From Micavibrio aeruginosavorus (GTDB taxonomy: Bacteria; Pseudomonadota; Alphaproteobacteria; Micavibrionales; Micavibrionaceae): a DNA stretch of 7,144 bases. Shown in pieces: positions 1 through 4,954 of the stretch. The stretch's first letter is position 1; each line of letters opens with the position of its first letter. The position numbers and the translations under genes were made by a program. The notes under the pieces were generated by a model. That model saw nothing but the letters and a program-made list of their open reading frames with translations, did no database searches and was not told where the DNA came from. Location of the stretch: the NCBI GenBank assembly GCA_003241475.1, contig QFQB01000100.1:1-7144 (forward strand). The letters run 5' to 3'.

Positions 1-6
1 ATTTTT

Positions 7-36
7 ATGGACCGTTCATATTTACGTGGTTATATA
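7..36 (+). promoter_or_regulatory. Candidate promoter and dyad before the Xre gene
   Basis: A weak -35-like TGGACC (8-13) and a -10-like TATATA (31-36) are 17 bp apart. An imperfect dyad, ATGGAC-C-GTTCAT (7-19, one mismatch), covers the -35 box, as expected for an autoregulated Xre operator. If the promoter is real, transcription would start almost at the ATG at 42, giving a leaderless or near-leaderless message. The G-run just before that ATG is too close to act as a normal ribosome site. The window begins here, so a stronger promoter could lie outside it. Confidence 0.25.
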
Positions 37-41
37 GGGGC

Positions 42-683
42 ATGTTTGACCCCGGATTGTTAAAGGCTGCCCGCGTATTGGCGGATCTCTCACAAAAGGC
101 GCTGGCTGAAGAAGCCGGCATCGGGTCGGCGACTCTTGTTGAAATGGAAGCTGGCCGCAGTCGTCCTCAACCGGAAACGGTTCTGGCCGTTATGTCCGCA
201 CTTGAGCGTCACGGCGTCCAGATACGTGACGGGGCGGTTCGACGCCTGTCAGACCGTATCCGCTTTATTGAGGGTGATGATTGTTATTTGAAGCTGCTGG
301 AAGACGTGGGGACGTCGCTGGCTGGAAAGCCTAAGGCCGAGCTTCTTATATTCTTCGGAGATGATGCGAAGTCTCCGCCGGATGTCGTTAAGGCATATCG
401 GAAATTACGCTTGGCGGGCATCCGCATGCGCCAACTCGTCGAGCAAGGAAACGACTTCCTGATGGGTGAAACGCATGAATATCGTTACGCGCCAAAAGAC
501 TATTTTCTAAACCGTGTGTGCACTGTGTATGGGGATAAAATCGCGATGGTCACCAAGACCGATGTGAAGAGGATCATTGTCATCAATGACGCCGAGCTGG
601 CTGAGATGCAACGAAACCTCTTCATGTGGTTATGGTCGATATCGCCCCAACCGAGTGAAACACATGCTACAGAACGCTTTTAA
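42..683 (+). CDS. Xre-family HTH regulator with TrmB/PLD-like sensor domain
   Basis: This is a predicted cytoplasmic DNA-binding regulator of 213 aa. Residues about 5-60 form an Xre/Cro-cI helix-turn-helix; the core SQKALAEEAGIGSATL is followed by the typical E-x-G-x-S-x-P-x-x-E-T stretch. Residues about 97-200 resemble the phospholipase-D-like effector domain of TrmB-type regulators. They read ELLIFFGDD, then an Arg/Lys-rich helix, RYAPKDY, a YGDKIAMV strand, a VIND strand and a terminal LFMWLW helix close to the 'FxxLW' ending of that family. Such domains normally sense a ligand rather than cleave lipid, and no HKD motif is visible. The 3' end overlaps the start of the cyclodipeptide synthase gene by 20 bp, so the two are probably co-translated, and this protein is the obvious candidate to control it. 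The ATG at 42 is chosen because the HTH begins immediately after it. The HTH is near certain. The sensor-domain assignment is moderate, and the ligand is unknown. Confidence 0.88.
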   Translation: MFDPGLLKAARVLADLSQKALAEEAGIGSATLVEMEAGRSRPQPETVLAVMSALERHGVQIRDGAVRRLSDRIRFIEGDDCYLKLLEDVGTSLAGKPKAELLIFFGDDAKSPPDVVKAYRKLRLAGIRMRQLVEQGNDFLMGETHEYRYAPKDYFLNRVCTVYGDKIAMVTKTDVKRIIVINDAELAEMQRNLFMWLWSISPQPSETHATERF

Positions 684-1377
684 GAAAACCTACCCCCCTC
701 AAACGGGACTATACGCCGTTAAGGTCAAGGGCGGAGACGATTGGAAGGCGCATGATGCTTGCCGCCTGCACATTAGCGTCGGTCAACCGTATCATGAGGG
801 ACCAAAATTTGCGGCTACGATGGATTGGGCCCGCGCGCGCTTCAAGAATGTCACTGTTTGTGTAAACGACGCCCTTCAGTTGGGTAACTTTATGTTTGAG
901 CGCGGGATCGACCGGCACACCGCCTATATTCGTGCGATTAACGAGGGCGGCAAGTGGCTGGAGCGAAATGCCGCCTCCCTTGAGGGTGTTGATATTCGCA
1001 GATGGGAGAGCTGGAAGACATGGCCGGAATACCCCCTTATGCTTGAAGCGGTTTTAAAAACCTATGCCGAGAACAAAGAATTTTCTGCCGCTATTGACCG
1101 GACGGCGGCTTCCTTTTGGGACAAGCGTGAACGCTTGAATCCGGCCTATACACCGGACCGCAAGGATCATTTCTTTGAGTTGTCAAAGGAGTATCTTTTA
1201 GAAGAGGTCGCCATCATTTGCCGCATGATAGACCAGCAAAGAGCTATCGATCTTTATCCGGGTACGATGCTTCCGGTTTTCGATCTCATGAAGGGGCATG
1301 ATCTCCCCTACGCTCCGAAAGAGCTAGGACAAAGGGACTTTGCGAGAATAGATTTTCTGAAGCGGAACATAGGGTAA
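664..1377 (+). CDS. tRNA-dependent cyclodipeptide synthase (CDPS), XYP subfamily
   Basis: CDPSs take two aminoacyl-tRNAs, form an aminoacyl-enzyme on a serine, and release a cyclic dipeptide (diketopiperazine); they are cytoplasmic. This 237-aa protein has the family's length and layout, judged against AlbC as remembered. ISVGQPY places nucleophile Ser38 (AlbC Ser37). After it come WARARF (55-60), a V-x-V-x-D strand (65-69), and a helix with GGKWLERN (95-102) in the basic tRNA-contacting region. SWxxWxEY (116-123) and a helix with ExxxF follow. SKEYLLEE carries Tyr177 and Glu181 (AlbC Tyr178 and Glu182), and LYPGT carries Tyr198-Pro199. Gln41 in place of Asn, together with the Tyr-Pro pair, puts it in the XYP rather than the NYQ subfamily. 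The start at 664 is chosen because family similarity begins after it; an in-frame ATG at 577 would add 29 residues with no recognisable content, read from DNA used by the regulator gene. The ribosome site is weak (GAG at 653-655), which fits translational coupling. No cyclodipeptide oxidase, P450 or methyltransferase is beside it. The product's amino acids cannot be read from sequence alone. Confidence 0.9.
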   Translation: MLQNAFKKTYPPQTGLYAVKVKGGDDWKAHDACRLHISVGQPYHEGPKFAATMDWARARFKNVTVCVNDALQLGNFMFERGIDRHTAYIRAINEGGKWLERNAASLEGVDIRRWESWKTWPEYPLMLEAVLKTYAENKEFSAAIDRTAASFWDKRERLNPAYTPDRKDHFFELSKEYLLEEVAIICRMIDQQRAIDLYPGTMLPVFDLMKGHDLPYAPKELGQRDFARIDFLKRNIG

Positions 1378-1418
1378 CCGCACCTATCGTTGGCGAGCGT
1401 CTGAGGCTGGTGGCCTGA

Positions 1419-2105
1419 TTATTCTCCGGATGCGGGTTCTTGATCTTGAGGGGCTATTTCTTGTGCGGCGGTTTGTGCTTTTGCGTCATCATGGCTCAGC
1501 CAAGCCAAGATATTGTCTCCAAAAACAAGTGTAAGCACTGCGATGGCTAACCCCGTGTAGTTAAAAACTCTTTGACCGATGGCGTCGGACCTTTGCCTCC
1601 TCACCCTTTTGTTTAATTCTTCGCGGGCGTAAGGAATCTCGTCAACCATTGCCGACAATGATGTTCTGTGCGCCTCGCACTCGGAATAAACGGTTTCGCG
1701 GTCTTGGCCGTCCGTCCGGCGCTGTTCTAAAAAATTCACCGCGTCGGTTTTTGCTCTTAAAAGCCCCATGTAGTTCGGATAAATGTCCGTAACCTCGACG
1801 TCCTTGTAGTCGGCCTGAAAGGCGCCTACTTCGTGAATAAGCAGTTGAATGCTTGCATCATTTGCATCGTAAATAGCGCGCTGGCAGTGGCGCTTTGCTT
1901 TCTTGATTTCTTCGAGAGGATCGGAACAATTTGCGCTCGCGTAATCAATTAAATGCCGTCCGGCATATCTTAGCTGATTAACAGACGGGATATCTAAGCC
2001 CACCACATGTTCAATGGATTTAATGGCCCCTTCGGCCTTATCGTACAGTGCTCTCGTCTCTGCTAGGAGGCGTTGCTCCTCAGAGGATTGATGTGCGGCA
2101 GTCAT
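1419..2105 (-). CDS. Unknown helical protein with one C-terminal membrane segment
   Basis: The family is not recognised with certainty. The 228-aa product is almost entirely helical. Residues about 9-95 include LRYAGRHLIDYA (45-56) and a KAKRHCQRAIYDAND run (69-83). This pattern resembles HEPN-like helical bundles of bacterial conflict systems, but no RxxxxH catalytic motif typical of active HEPN RNases can be assigned. Residues 115-175 are charged and could form coiled coil. A basic stretch (166-172, KRVRRQR) precedes a single hydrophobic segment at about 181-203, followed by an acidic, Gln/Ala-rich tail. This suggests a tail-anchored protein with the large N-terminal part in the cytoplasm. 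The ATG at 2105 lies 4 nt after the stop of the upstream 54-aa gene and has a GGAAAA stretch before it. A TTG at 2174 would extend the frame but would read through that small gene. It is convergent with the CDPS gene, with only 41 bp between them. A role as effector or stress sensor is speculation. Confidence 0.72.
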   Translation of the reverse strand: MTAAHQSSEEQRLLAETRALYDKAEGAIKSIEHVVGLDIPSVNQLRYAGRHLIDYASANCSDPLEEIKKAKRHCQRAIYDANDASIQLLIHEVGAFQADYKDVEVTDIYPNYMGLLRAKTDAVNFLEQRRTDGQDRETVYSECEAHRTSLSAMVDEIPYAREELNKRVRRQRSDAIGQRVFNYTGLAIAVLTLVFGDNILAWLSHDDAKAQTAAQEIAPQDQEPASGE

Positions 2106-2109
2106 GGAA

Positions 2110-2274
2110 TTATTTTCCGGTGCGGAAATGCCCGCGCGAAAGCGCGATATTCCCTTCAGCGTGAGAAGAAACAAACCGCGTTACGAATTCGTTGCGACGC
2201 TTTTCCACCTGCTCCTTGGTCAAGGGAGCGGCAATGATCTTGGGAAAGAAAAAGTTTTTTATTGCATTGATCAT
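2110..2274 (-). CDS. Small basic protein, 54 aa, first gene of the TM-protein operon
   Basis: This is a short gene read on the reverse strand. It has an ATG at 2274, an AGGA ribosome site at 2288-2285 (10 nt spacing) and a TAA at 2112-2110, only 4 nt before the ATG of the 228-aa membrane protein gene. The product starts MINAIKNFFFPKIIAAPLT, a hydrophobic or amphipathic N-terminus that might associate with membrane. It continues with a charged helix (KEQVEKRRNEFVTRF, 20-34) and a basic end. Start, ribosome site and tight spacing support translation. No family is recognised. It may be a partner, regulator or antidote of the downstream protein, but only the operon arrangement points that way. 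Confidence 0.62.
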   Translation of the reverse strand: MINAIKNFFFPKIIAAPLTKEQVEKRRNEFVTRFVSSHAEGNIALSRGHFRTGK

Positions 2275-2289
2275 TTTTTATATTTCCTG

Positions 2290-2319
2290 ATTAACCTGCG
2301 TTCCTCGAAATACTGTCAA
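2290..2319 (-). promoter_or_regulatory. Candidate promoter for the 2274-1419 operon
   Basis: On the reverse strand a perfect -35 box TTGACA (2319-2314) is followed after 18 bp by GTTAAT (2295-2290), four of six matches to the -10 consensus. It is correctly oriented for the small gene at 2274. One conflict is visible: a start about 7 nt after this -10 would leave out the AGGA ribosome site at 2288-2285. Either the message is nearly leaderless or the real promoter lies further upstream. Confidence 0.35.
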
Positions 2320-2342
2320 GGCGTCAGCTAATAAGTACTCGT

Positions 2343-2354
2343 CAAACTCGTTTG
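2343..2354. promoter_or_regulatory. Operator-like dyad CAAAC-TC-GTTTG
   Basis: This is a perfect 5-bp inverted repeat around a 2-bp centre, located just upstream of the TTGACA box of the reverse operon. Part of it recurs inverted: CAAACTCG at 2343-2350 is matched by CGAGTTTG at 2411-2418. Paired sites about 68 bp apart are a common layout for repressor or activator binding. The cognate protein is not known; the Xre protein encoded at 42-683 is one candidate. Confidence 0.35.
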
Positions 2355-2435
2355 CTAGAAAACATACGCGATAGCCTCAGTCAATGATAAATGAAACATC
2401 AACCTTAAGGCGAGTTTGGACCATTCGCGCTCGCG

Positions 2436-2460
2436 TTACAAGATGTAATTTTTTACATGT
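2436..2460. promoter_or_regulatory. Cluster of alternating TTACA/TGTAA half-sites
   Basis: TTACA (2436-2440), TGTAA (2444-2448) and TTACA (2452-2456) alternate in orientation with exactly 3 bp between them, an 8-bp period. The last is followed directly by TGT. Two overlapping dyads result: TTACA-AGA-TGTAA, and ATGTAA-TTT-TTACAT with 6-bp arms. The cluster lies in the gene-free stretch between the reverse operon starting at 2274 and the gene ending at 2544. It reads as a cooperative protein-binding site; the second dyad could also form a small A/T hairpin. No regulator can be assigned. Confidence 0.4.
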
Positions 2461-2509
2461 CCCCGCTTATCTTGCAGATATATAAGGCTTTTCTAGTATT
2501 CGCGGGTTT

Positions 2510-2542
2510 GGGCGGTTGCTTCATAGAACCAATGCACCGCCC
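2510..2542 (-). terminator. GC-rich stem-loop directly after the 2544 gene
   Basis: GGGCGGT (2510-2516) pairs perfectly with ACCGCCC (2536-2542). An inner GC/GC pair (2518-2519 with 2534-2535) follows a single-base bulge, and the loop is about 14 nt. It begins one base after the stop codon of the reverse-strand gene ending at 2544, the position expected for a terminator or a 3'-end stabilising hairpin. There is no U-tract after the stem in that direction, so efficient intrinsic termination is doubtful. Confidence 0.4.
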
Positions 2543-2543
2543 T

Positions 2544-2819
2544 CTAACCACTTGTCTTCATCACCCGCCCCTGCCGTTCGAGCACCCCAATGAGCGCCTG
2601 CTTCATCAGGTCCTGCCTCCTCCCCTCGTCCTCTTCCCTAATGGACTGTTCCGCCAGATCGGCAAAGGGCATGTCCGTCCCCCACGCGTCGCGGATGTCC
2701 TTTATGGCGGCTTCGACCATATAGGCCTTCTCCGTGCCGTTTAGGTATCCTTCAAAGGCATAGCGGGCATTTCTCAATGCTGTTTGCTTACAAGGTTCTT
2801 GGCTTCGTCCCCACATCAT
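2544..2819 (-). CDS. Small unknown helical protein downstream of hicBA
   Basis: The family is not recognised. From the ATG at 2819 the product is 91 aa, charged and helical. It includes an ARYAFEGYLNGTEKAY segment, then EAAIKDIRDAWG, ADLAEQSIREEDEGRRQ and a C-terminal QALIGVLERQGR helix. It has no membrane segment or obvious catalytic motif. It lies on the same strand just after hicA and may be a third gene of that transcript. The start is uncertain. ATG codons at 2819 and 2816 lack a clear ribosome site. A TTG at 2855 would place it 12 nt after hicA. An internal ATG at 2720 has a good AGAAGG site 5 nt before it but would discard residues that look protein-like. The open frame on the opposite strand is Pro/His/Leu-rich and looks non-coding. 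Confidence 0.5.
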   Translation of the reverse strand: MMWGRSQEPCKQTALRNARYAFEGYLNGTEKAYMVEAAIKDIRDAWGTDMPFADLAEQSIREEDEGRRQDLMKQALIGVLERQGRVMKTSG

Positions 2820-2867
2820 GGAAAGAACAAAGCATGAACTGATGGGAGGAGTCAACCGGACGCGGGG

Positions 2868-3059
2868 CTAGATTTTCGCGTCGATCCCGGCCTGCTTGAA
2901 AATCTCATTTGCCGTATGGCGGCTTTTTAAATTGCCCGGCACGGTAACTGTTATATTTGTGTTGGGGCAATACCAGCGTTCGTGCGAACCTTTGCCGCCT
3001 TTTTTGATATAGCAACCATTATCCTTCAGGATACGGATAGTATCGCGGTAAAGAGACAC
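2868..3059 (-). CDS. hicA: HicA family mRNA interferase toxin
   Basis: HicA toxins are small double-stranded-RNA-binding-fold RNases that cleave mRNA and are held inactive by HicB. The 63-aa product has the full family pattern. An N-terminal helix ending LKDNGC is followed by KKGGKGSHERWY, where His26 is the catalytic histidine of the G-S-H motif, then a strand pair (TNITVTVPG) and a C-terminal helix, with a HTANEIFKQAGID ending. It starts with GTG at 3059, only 2 nt after the hicB stop, and has no clear ribosome site of its own. Translation is therefore probably coupled to hicB, which would keep toxin below antitoxin. It appears intact. Confidence 0.92.
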   Translation of the reverse strand: MSLYRDTIRILKDNGCYIKKGGKGSHERWYCPNTNITVTVPGNLKSRHTANEIFKQAGIDAKI

Positions 3060-3061
3060 AA

Positions 3062-3328
3062 TTAGGCGTGGGCTTTAATAAGGGCCGAACGATGGGCTTG
3101 GACGCAAATAGAAAGGTCCGGCCCGTGATTGGCGTGGTTGTCCTCAAGAAGATCTGGGACAACATCTTCAATCTCGGACATTAGCAATTCCATCGTAGCC
3201 GCTTCTAAAACGAGGCCCTTGATATCTTTGCTTGTCGCAACCCAAACCTCTGCCTCTGCATCCCAGAGGACATTGATAACGTAAGTATTTGGAGGCACTT
3301 CTTTCATGATAATCATCTTATTCTCCAT
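3062..3328 (-). CDS. hicB: HicB-like antitoxin with DUF1902 domain
   Basis: This is the antitoxin partner of HicA, predicted to bind and occlude the toxin. The 88-aa product matches the DUF1902 pattern: V-x-W-D-x-E-A-x-V-W-V-A-T-S-x-D-I-x-G-L (20-39), EAATMELL (42-49) and VVPDLLEDN (56-64). The gene precedes the toxin, the order usual for DUF1902-HicA pairs. The C-terminus (65-88) is short, and no helix-turn-helix or ribbon-helix-helix is visible, so autoregulation by this protein is not obvious. The start is ambiguous. ATG 3328 has AGAAGGG only 1-2 nt before it, whereas ATG 3316 (84 aa) has GGAG at 6 nt and is at least as likely. The longer form is reported. Confidence 0.88.
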   Translation of the reverse strand: MENKMIIMKEVPPNTYVINVLWDAEAEVWVATSKDIKGLVLEAATMELLMSEIEDVVPDLLEDNHANHGPDLSICVQAHRSALIKAHA

Positions 3329-3354
3329 ACCCTTCTAAAAGGTTAACAAAGTTC

Positions 3355-3405
3355 GCCCGCCACGGGCAAATCTGAGGGGAAGCATACATCTTGGGTTACG
3401 GGCAA
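3355..3405 (-). promoter_or_regulatory. hicBA upstream region with dyad and repeated ACGGGCAA
   Basis: GCCCG-CCA-CGGGC forms a dyad at 3355-3367. The octamer ACGGGCAA occurs twice in the same orientation, at 3362-3369 and 3398-3405, 36 bp apart. On the reverse strand each copy reads TTGCCCGT, which could also serve as a -35-like TTGCCC facing hicB. Position and repetition suggest an operator for the hicBA promoter. The -10 element is not clear. Confidence 0.3.
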
Positions 3406-3441
3406 CTTATAGGGACATAGTGGTTATTTCAAGGCGATTAT

Positions 3442-3456
3442 GGGGCGATTTGCCCC
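3442..3456 (-). terminator. Short GC hairpin downstream of the HNH gene
   Basis: GGGGC (3442-3446) and GCCCC (3452-3456) form a 5-bp stem with a 5-nt loop, 36 bp after the stop of the reverse-strand HNH gene. No run of T follows on that strand, so it is at best a weak terminator separating the HNH gene from hicBA. Nothing else is recognised in the 163-bp gap at 3329-3491 apart from the hicBA control region. Confidence 0.25.
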
Positions 3457-3491
3457 CCTTGTGAATCCCCCGCGGCCTATTCTTCCCATGC

Positions 3492-3773
3492 TCATTGCTT
3501 TAACCCGTACTTTTTAAAGCCATCGGAATTCATAAAAGTTTGAATATCCAGCAGTTTCCGGCGGATGAATTCGCTTGGGGTGTGGTTGGATTTCTGCTGG
3601 TTGCAGGACTGGCAACAAGCGACGCAGTTCTTGGGGGTGTCCTGCCCGCCGAGATGCAGCGGCTTTATATGGTCGATTGTAAGGCCCCTTATTTTCTTCC
3701 CGCACCAATAACATAGGCCGCCCTGCCGCATGGCGAGGTCCAGCCTTAGTTTTGCGCGTTCTTTCTTGCCCAT
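3492..3773 (-). CDS. HNH endonuclease
   Basis: This is a small HNH nuclease of 93 aa, expected to cut DNA with a metal-dependent beta-beta-alpha finger. Cys21/Cys24 (CYWC) and Cys54/Cys57 (CQSC) form the structural zinc site. IDHIKPLHLGG (33-43) carries the Asp-His pair with catalytic His35. Asn49 follows, and the CN-x-x-K ending (57-61) completes the motif. The N-terminus is a basic helix. The zinc-ribbon HNH form is common in phages, as packaging-associated nucleases or free-standing homing-type genes, and in defence islands. It is divergent from the phage early operon, with the tandem GCACA/TGTGC operators between them. Its ATG has a G-rich stretch (GGTGGGG) before it. Role in the element is unknown. 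Confidence 0.87.
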   Translation of the reverse strand: MGKKERAKLRLDLAMRQGGLCYWCGKKIRGLTIDHIKPLHLGGQDTPKNCVACCQSCNQQKSNHTPSEFIRRKLLDIQTFMNSDGFKKYGLKQ

Positions 3774-3817
3774 ATCCCCACCCTAGCCCTTGGTTTTCCT
3801 TGGTTCAAGAAAAATAT

Positions 3818-3865
3818 GCACATATTTTGTGCTTTTTGTATTGACCTATGCACATTATTTGTGCA
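3818..3865. promoter_or_regulatory. Tandem operators GCACA-N5-TGTGC in the early promoter
   Basis: Two dyads are present: GCACA-TATTT-TGTGC (3818-3832) and ATGCACA-TTATT-TGTGCAT (3848-3866, 7-bp arms). They are exactly 32 bp apart, about three helical turns, so they face the same side of the DNA. A TTGACC -35-like box (3841-3846) lies between them, and the second dyad fills the spacer toward a poor -10 near 3864-3875. This is the layout of a phage repressor control region acting on the operon that starts at 3889, and perhaps on the divergent HNH gene. The repressor itself is not adjacent. Confidence 0.65.
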
Positions 3866-3888
3866 TTTTGGTATTCAGAGAGGCAAAC

Positions 3889-4206
3889 ATGACAATCACA
3901 TTCACACATAACGAGGGCGAAGGTTTCGACCACAGCCTAAAGACTACAGCGGACAACATCGAGATCGAAATCTGCTTTCAAGACGATATTGCGACCACGG
4001 CCTACATCGGTCCCCACGAGTACGACATTCTCAAGGACGAGCTGAAGGGATTTTACTTCAACATCGGTTCCGGTCTGGACGTTTCAATCGTCCCCGCTTC
4101 TTTCATCATCGAACAAGCCGAAAGACAGATCGAGGGTATAGCTCAAGAGGCTGTCTCAGATCAGCGCGATTGGGACCGCCACGTTCAATCATATTCAACA
4201 TTGTAG
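3889..4206 (+). CDS. Unknown phage early protein, 105 aa
   Basis: This is the first gene of the rightward phage operon, just after the tandem operators. The start at 3889 is chosen because GAGAGG lies 5-6 nt before it. An upstream in-frame extension would run through the operator region and encode an unlikely hydrophobic leader. The product is acidic with alternating strands (ITFTHN, IEIEICF, ATTAYIG) followed by a helix (SFIIEQAERQIEGIAQEAV, 71-89). It has no membrane segment or catalytic motif. It is probably a small accessory or host-takeover protein; no family is recognised. Confidence 0.75.
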   Translation: MTITFTHNEGEGFDHSLKTTADNIEIEICFQDDIATTAYIGPHEYDILKDELKGFYFNIGSGLDVSIVPASFIIEQAERQIEGIAQEAVSDQRDWDRHVQSYSTL

Positions 4207-4214
4207 GAAAAGCC

Positions 4215-4544
4215 ATGACACAGAAACACACGCCGACACCCTACACGCTCACTAAAGATAAAACTGCTGATGGCGATATTATGCTCGTCATTTCGTCCGG
4301 TACGCGGGTTATCTGGCAAGCGTATGACAGTCCGGAAAACGAAGCCACAGCCGCCTTTATCGTCCTCGCCTGTAATTCTCATCAAGCGCTGGTCGAGGCT
4401 TTGGAAGAGGCGCAGCAAATCACAAAATTCATGTACGAGCAACTATTGCCGCACACGGAGGGTAATCGCGCAGAATTAAATTGCAAATACTTCGATTTCC
4501 TTACGAAGAAGAACGCCGCCCTCGCGCTGGCGAAGGGGGAATAA
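4215..4544 (+). CDS. Small phage protein with HTPTPY start and ACNSHQALVEAL helix
   Basis: The 109-aa product follows a pattern seen in many unnamed phage proteins. It has an HTPTPY/W start, two or three strands of a short beta sheet (IMLVISSG, RVIWQAY), then N-E-A-T-A-A-F-I-V-L-A-C-N-S-H-x-A-L-V-E-A-L-E, a helix at 43-66. The function of this group is unknown to me. ATG 4215 is preceded by AGGAAA at good spacing and lies 8 nt after the previous stop. The stop overlaps the next gene's ATG by one base (TAATG), so the genes are translationally coupled. A further upstream start at 4170 would read into the preceding gene and is not used. Confidence 0.8.
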   Translation: MTQKHTPTPYTLTKDKTADGDIMLVISSGTRVIWQAYDSPENEATAAFIVLACNSHQALVEALEEAQQITKFMYEQLLPHTEGNRAELNCKYFDFLTKKNAALALAKGE

Positions 4545-4948
4545 TGATGCCCACAGCACAACATATAGACGGATTTTTCCACGGTATGGCACATGCCGCA
4601 AAGATAGCACGACAAACGGGCAGAGGGTTGACAGCGGAACATGCCATCACCGTGGAGATAACAACACTTAAACTTTTCAAAGAGGCGCAAGATGAACGCA
4701 ATTCAGAATGTAAAACCGGCAGATTTCAAAAAATTAGAGACGTTCGCCTCGCTTTTGCTGAGCGCTTCTCAAAATACGGGAGCGCGAAAGAATGGGTAAA
4801 AGACATCGTCGGATTCGCCTGCGTCTTCGTTATGGCAGTTGGATTCTTTGCCGTGCTTCCGGCTTTCGACCGCGCCGTTCGCTCGGAACGCCCGCCAACG
4901 ACAATTCCAGCCTCGGTGATATTGCCGGACTTCACATTTGAGGAATGA
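4544..4948 (+). CDS. Unknown phage protein with one membrane segment, 134 aa
   Basis: The N-terminal half (1-50) is helical and His/Ala-rich (FFHGMAHAAKIARQTGRG), the middle is basic (51-87), and a hydrophobic segment of about 20 residues spans 88-107, followed by a short Pro-rich tail. It is probably an inner-membrane protein with the larger part in the cytoplasm. The start overlaps the previous stop (TAATG); a second ATG follows at once, and AAGGGGGA provides the ribosome site. An alternative is that two short genes are superimposed: an ATG at 4692 opens a different frame of 35 codons with its own AGAGG site. No family is recognised. Confidence 0.68.
   Translation: MMPTAQHIDGFFHGMAHAAKIARQTGRGLTAEHAITVEITTLKLFKEAQDERNSECKTGRFQKIRDVRLAFAERFSKYGSAKEWVKDIVGFACVFVMAVGFFAVLPAFDRAVRSERPPTTIPASVILPDFTFEE
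4692..4799 (+). CDS. Possible embedded 35-aa ORF
   Basis: This frame lies inside the 134-aa membrane-protein gene but in another reading frame. It has an ATG at 4692, AGAGG 7 nt upstream, and a TAA at 4797-4799. The product begins MNAIQNVKPADFKKLETF and resembles the start of a normal soluble protein. It could be a genuine overlapping microprotein, a remnant of a gene lost to rearrangement, or chance. Confidence is low. Confidence 0.2.
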   Translation: MNAIQNVKPADFKKLETFASLLLSASQNTGARKNG

Positions 4949-4954
4949 TTAAAG

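Noticed and set aside
577..663. Upstream in-frame start that would lengthen the CDPS by 29 residues
   Set aside because: The extra residues have no family similarity and are read from DNA already encoding the end of the regulator; ATG 664 fits family length.
1378..1418. Shared terminator between the convergent CDPS and membrane-protein genes
   Set aside because: Only a 4-bp AGGC/GCCT stem is visible, with no T-run on either strand.
2104..2331. Forward-strand open frame opposite the small reverse gene
   Set aside because: It lacks a ribosome site and has no protein-like pattern, while the reverse strand carries a well-spaced two-gene operon across the same DNA.
2457..2744. Forward-strand open frame rich in Pro, His and Leu
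   Set aside because: Composition is typical of an antisense shadow; the reverse strand has a more protein-like helical product.
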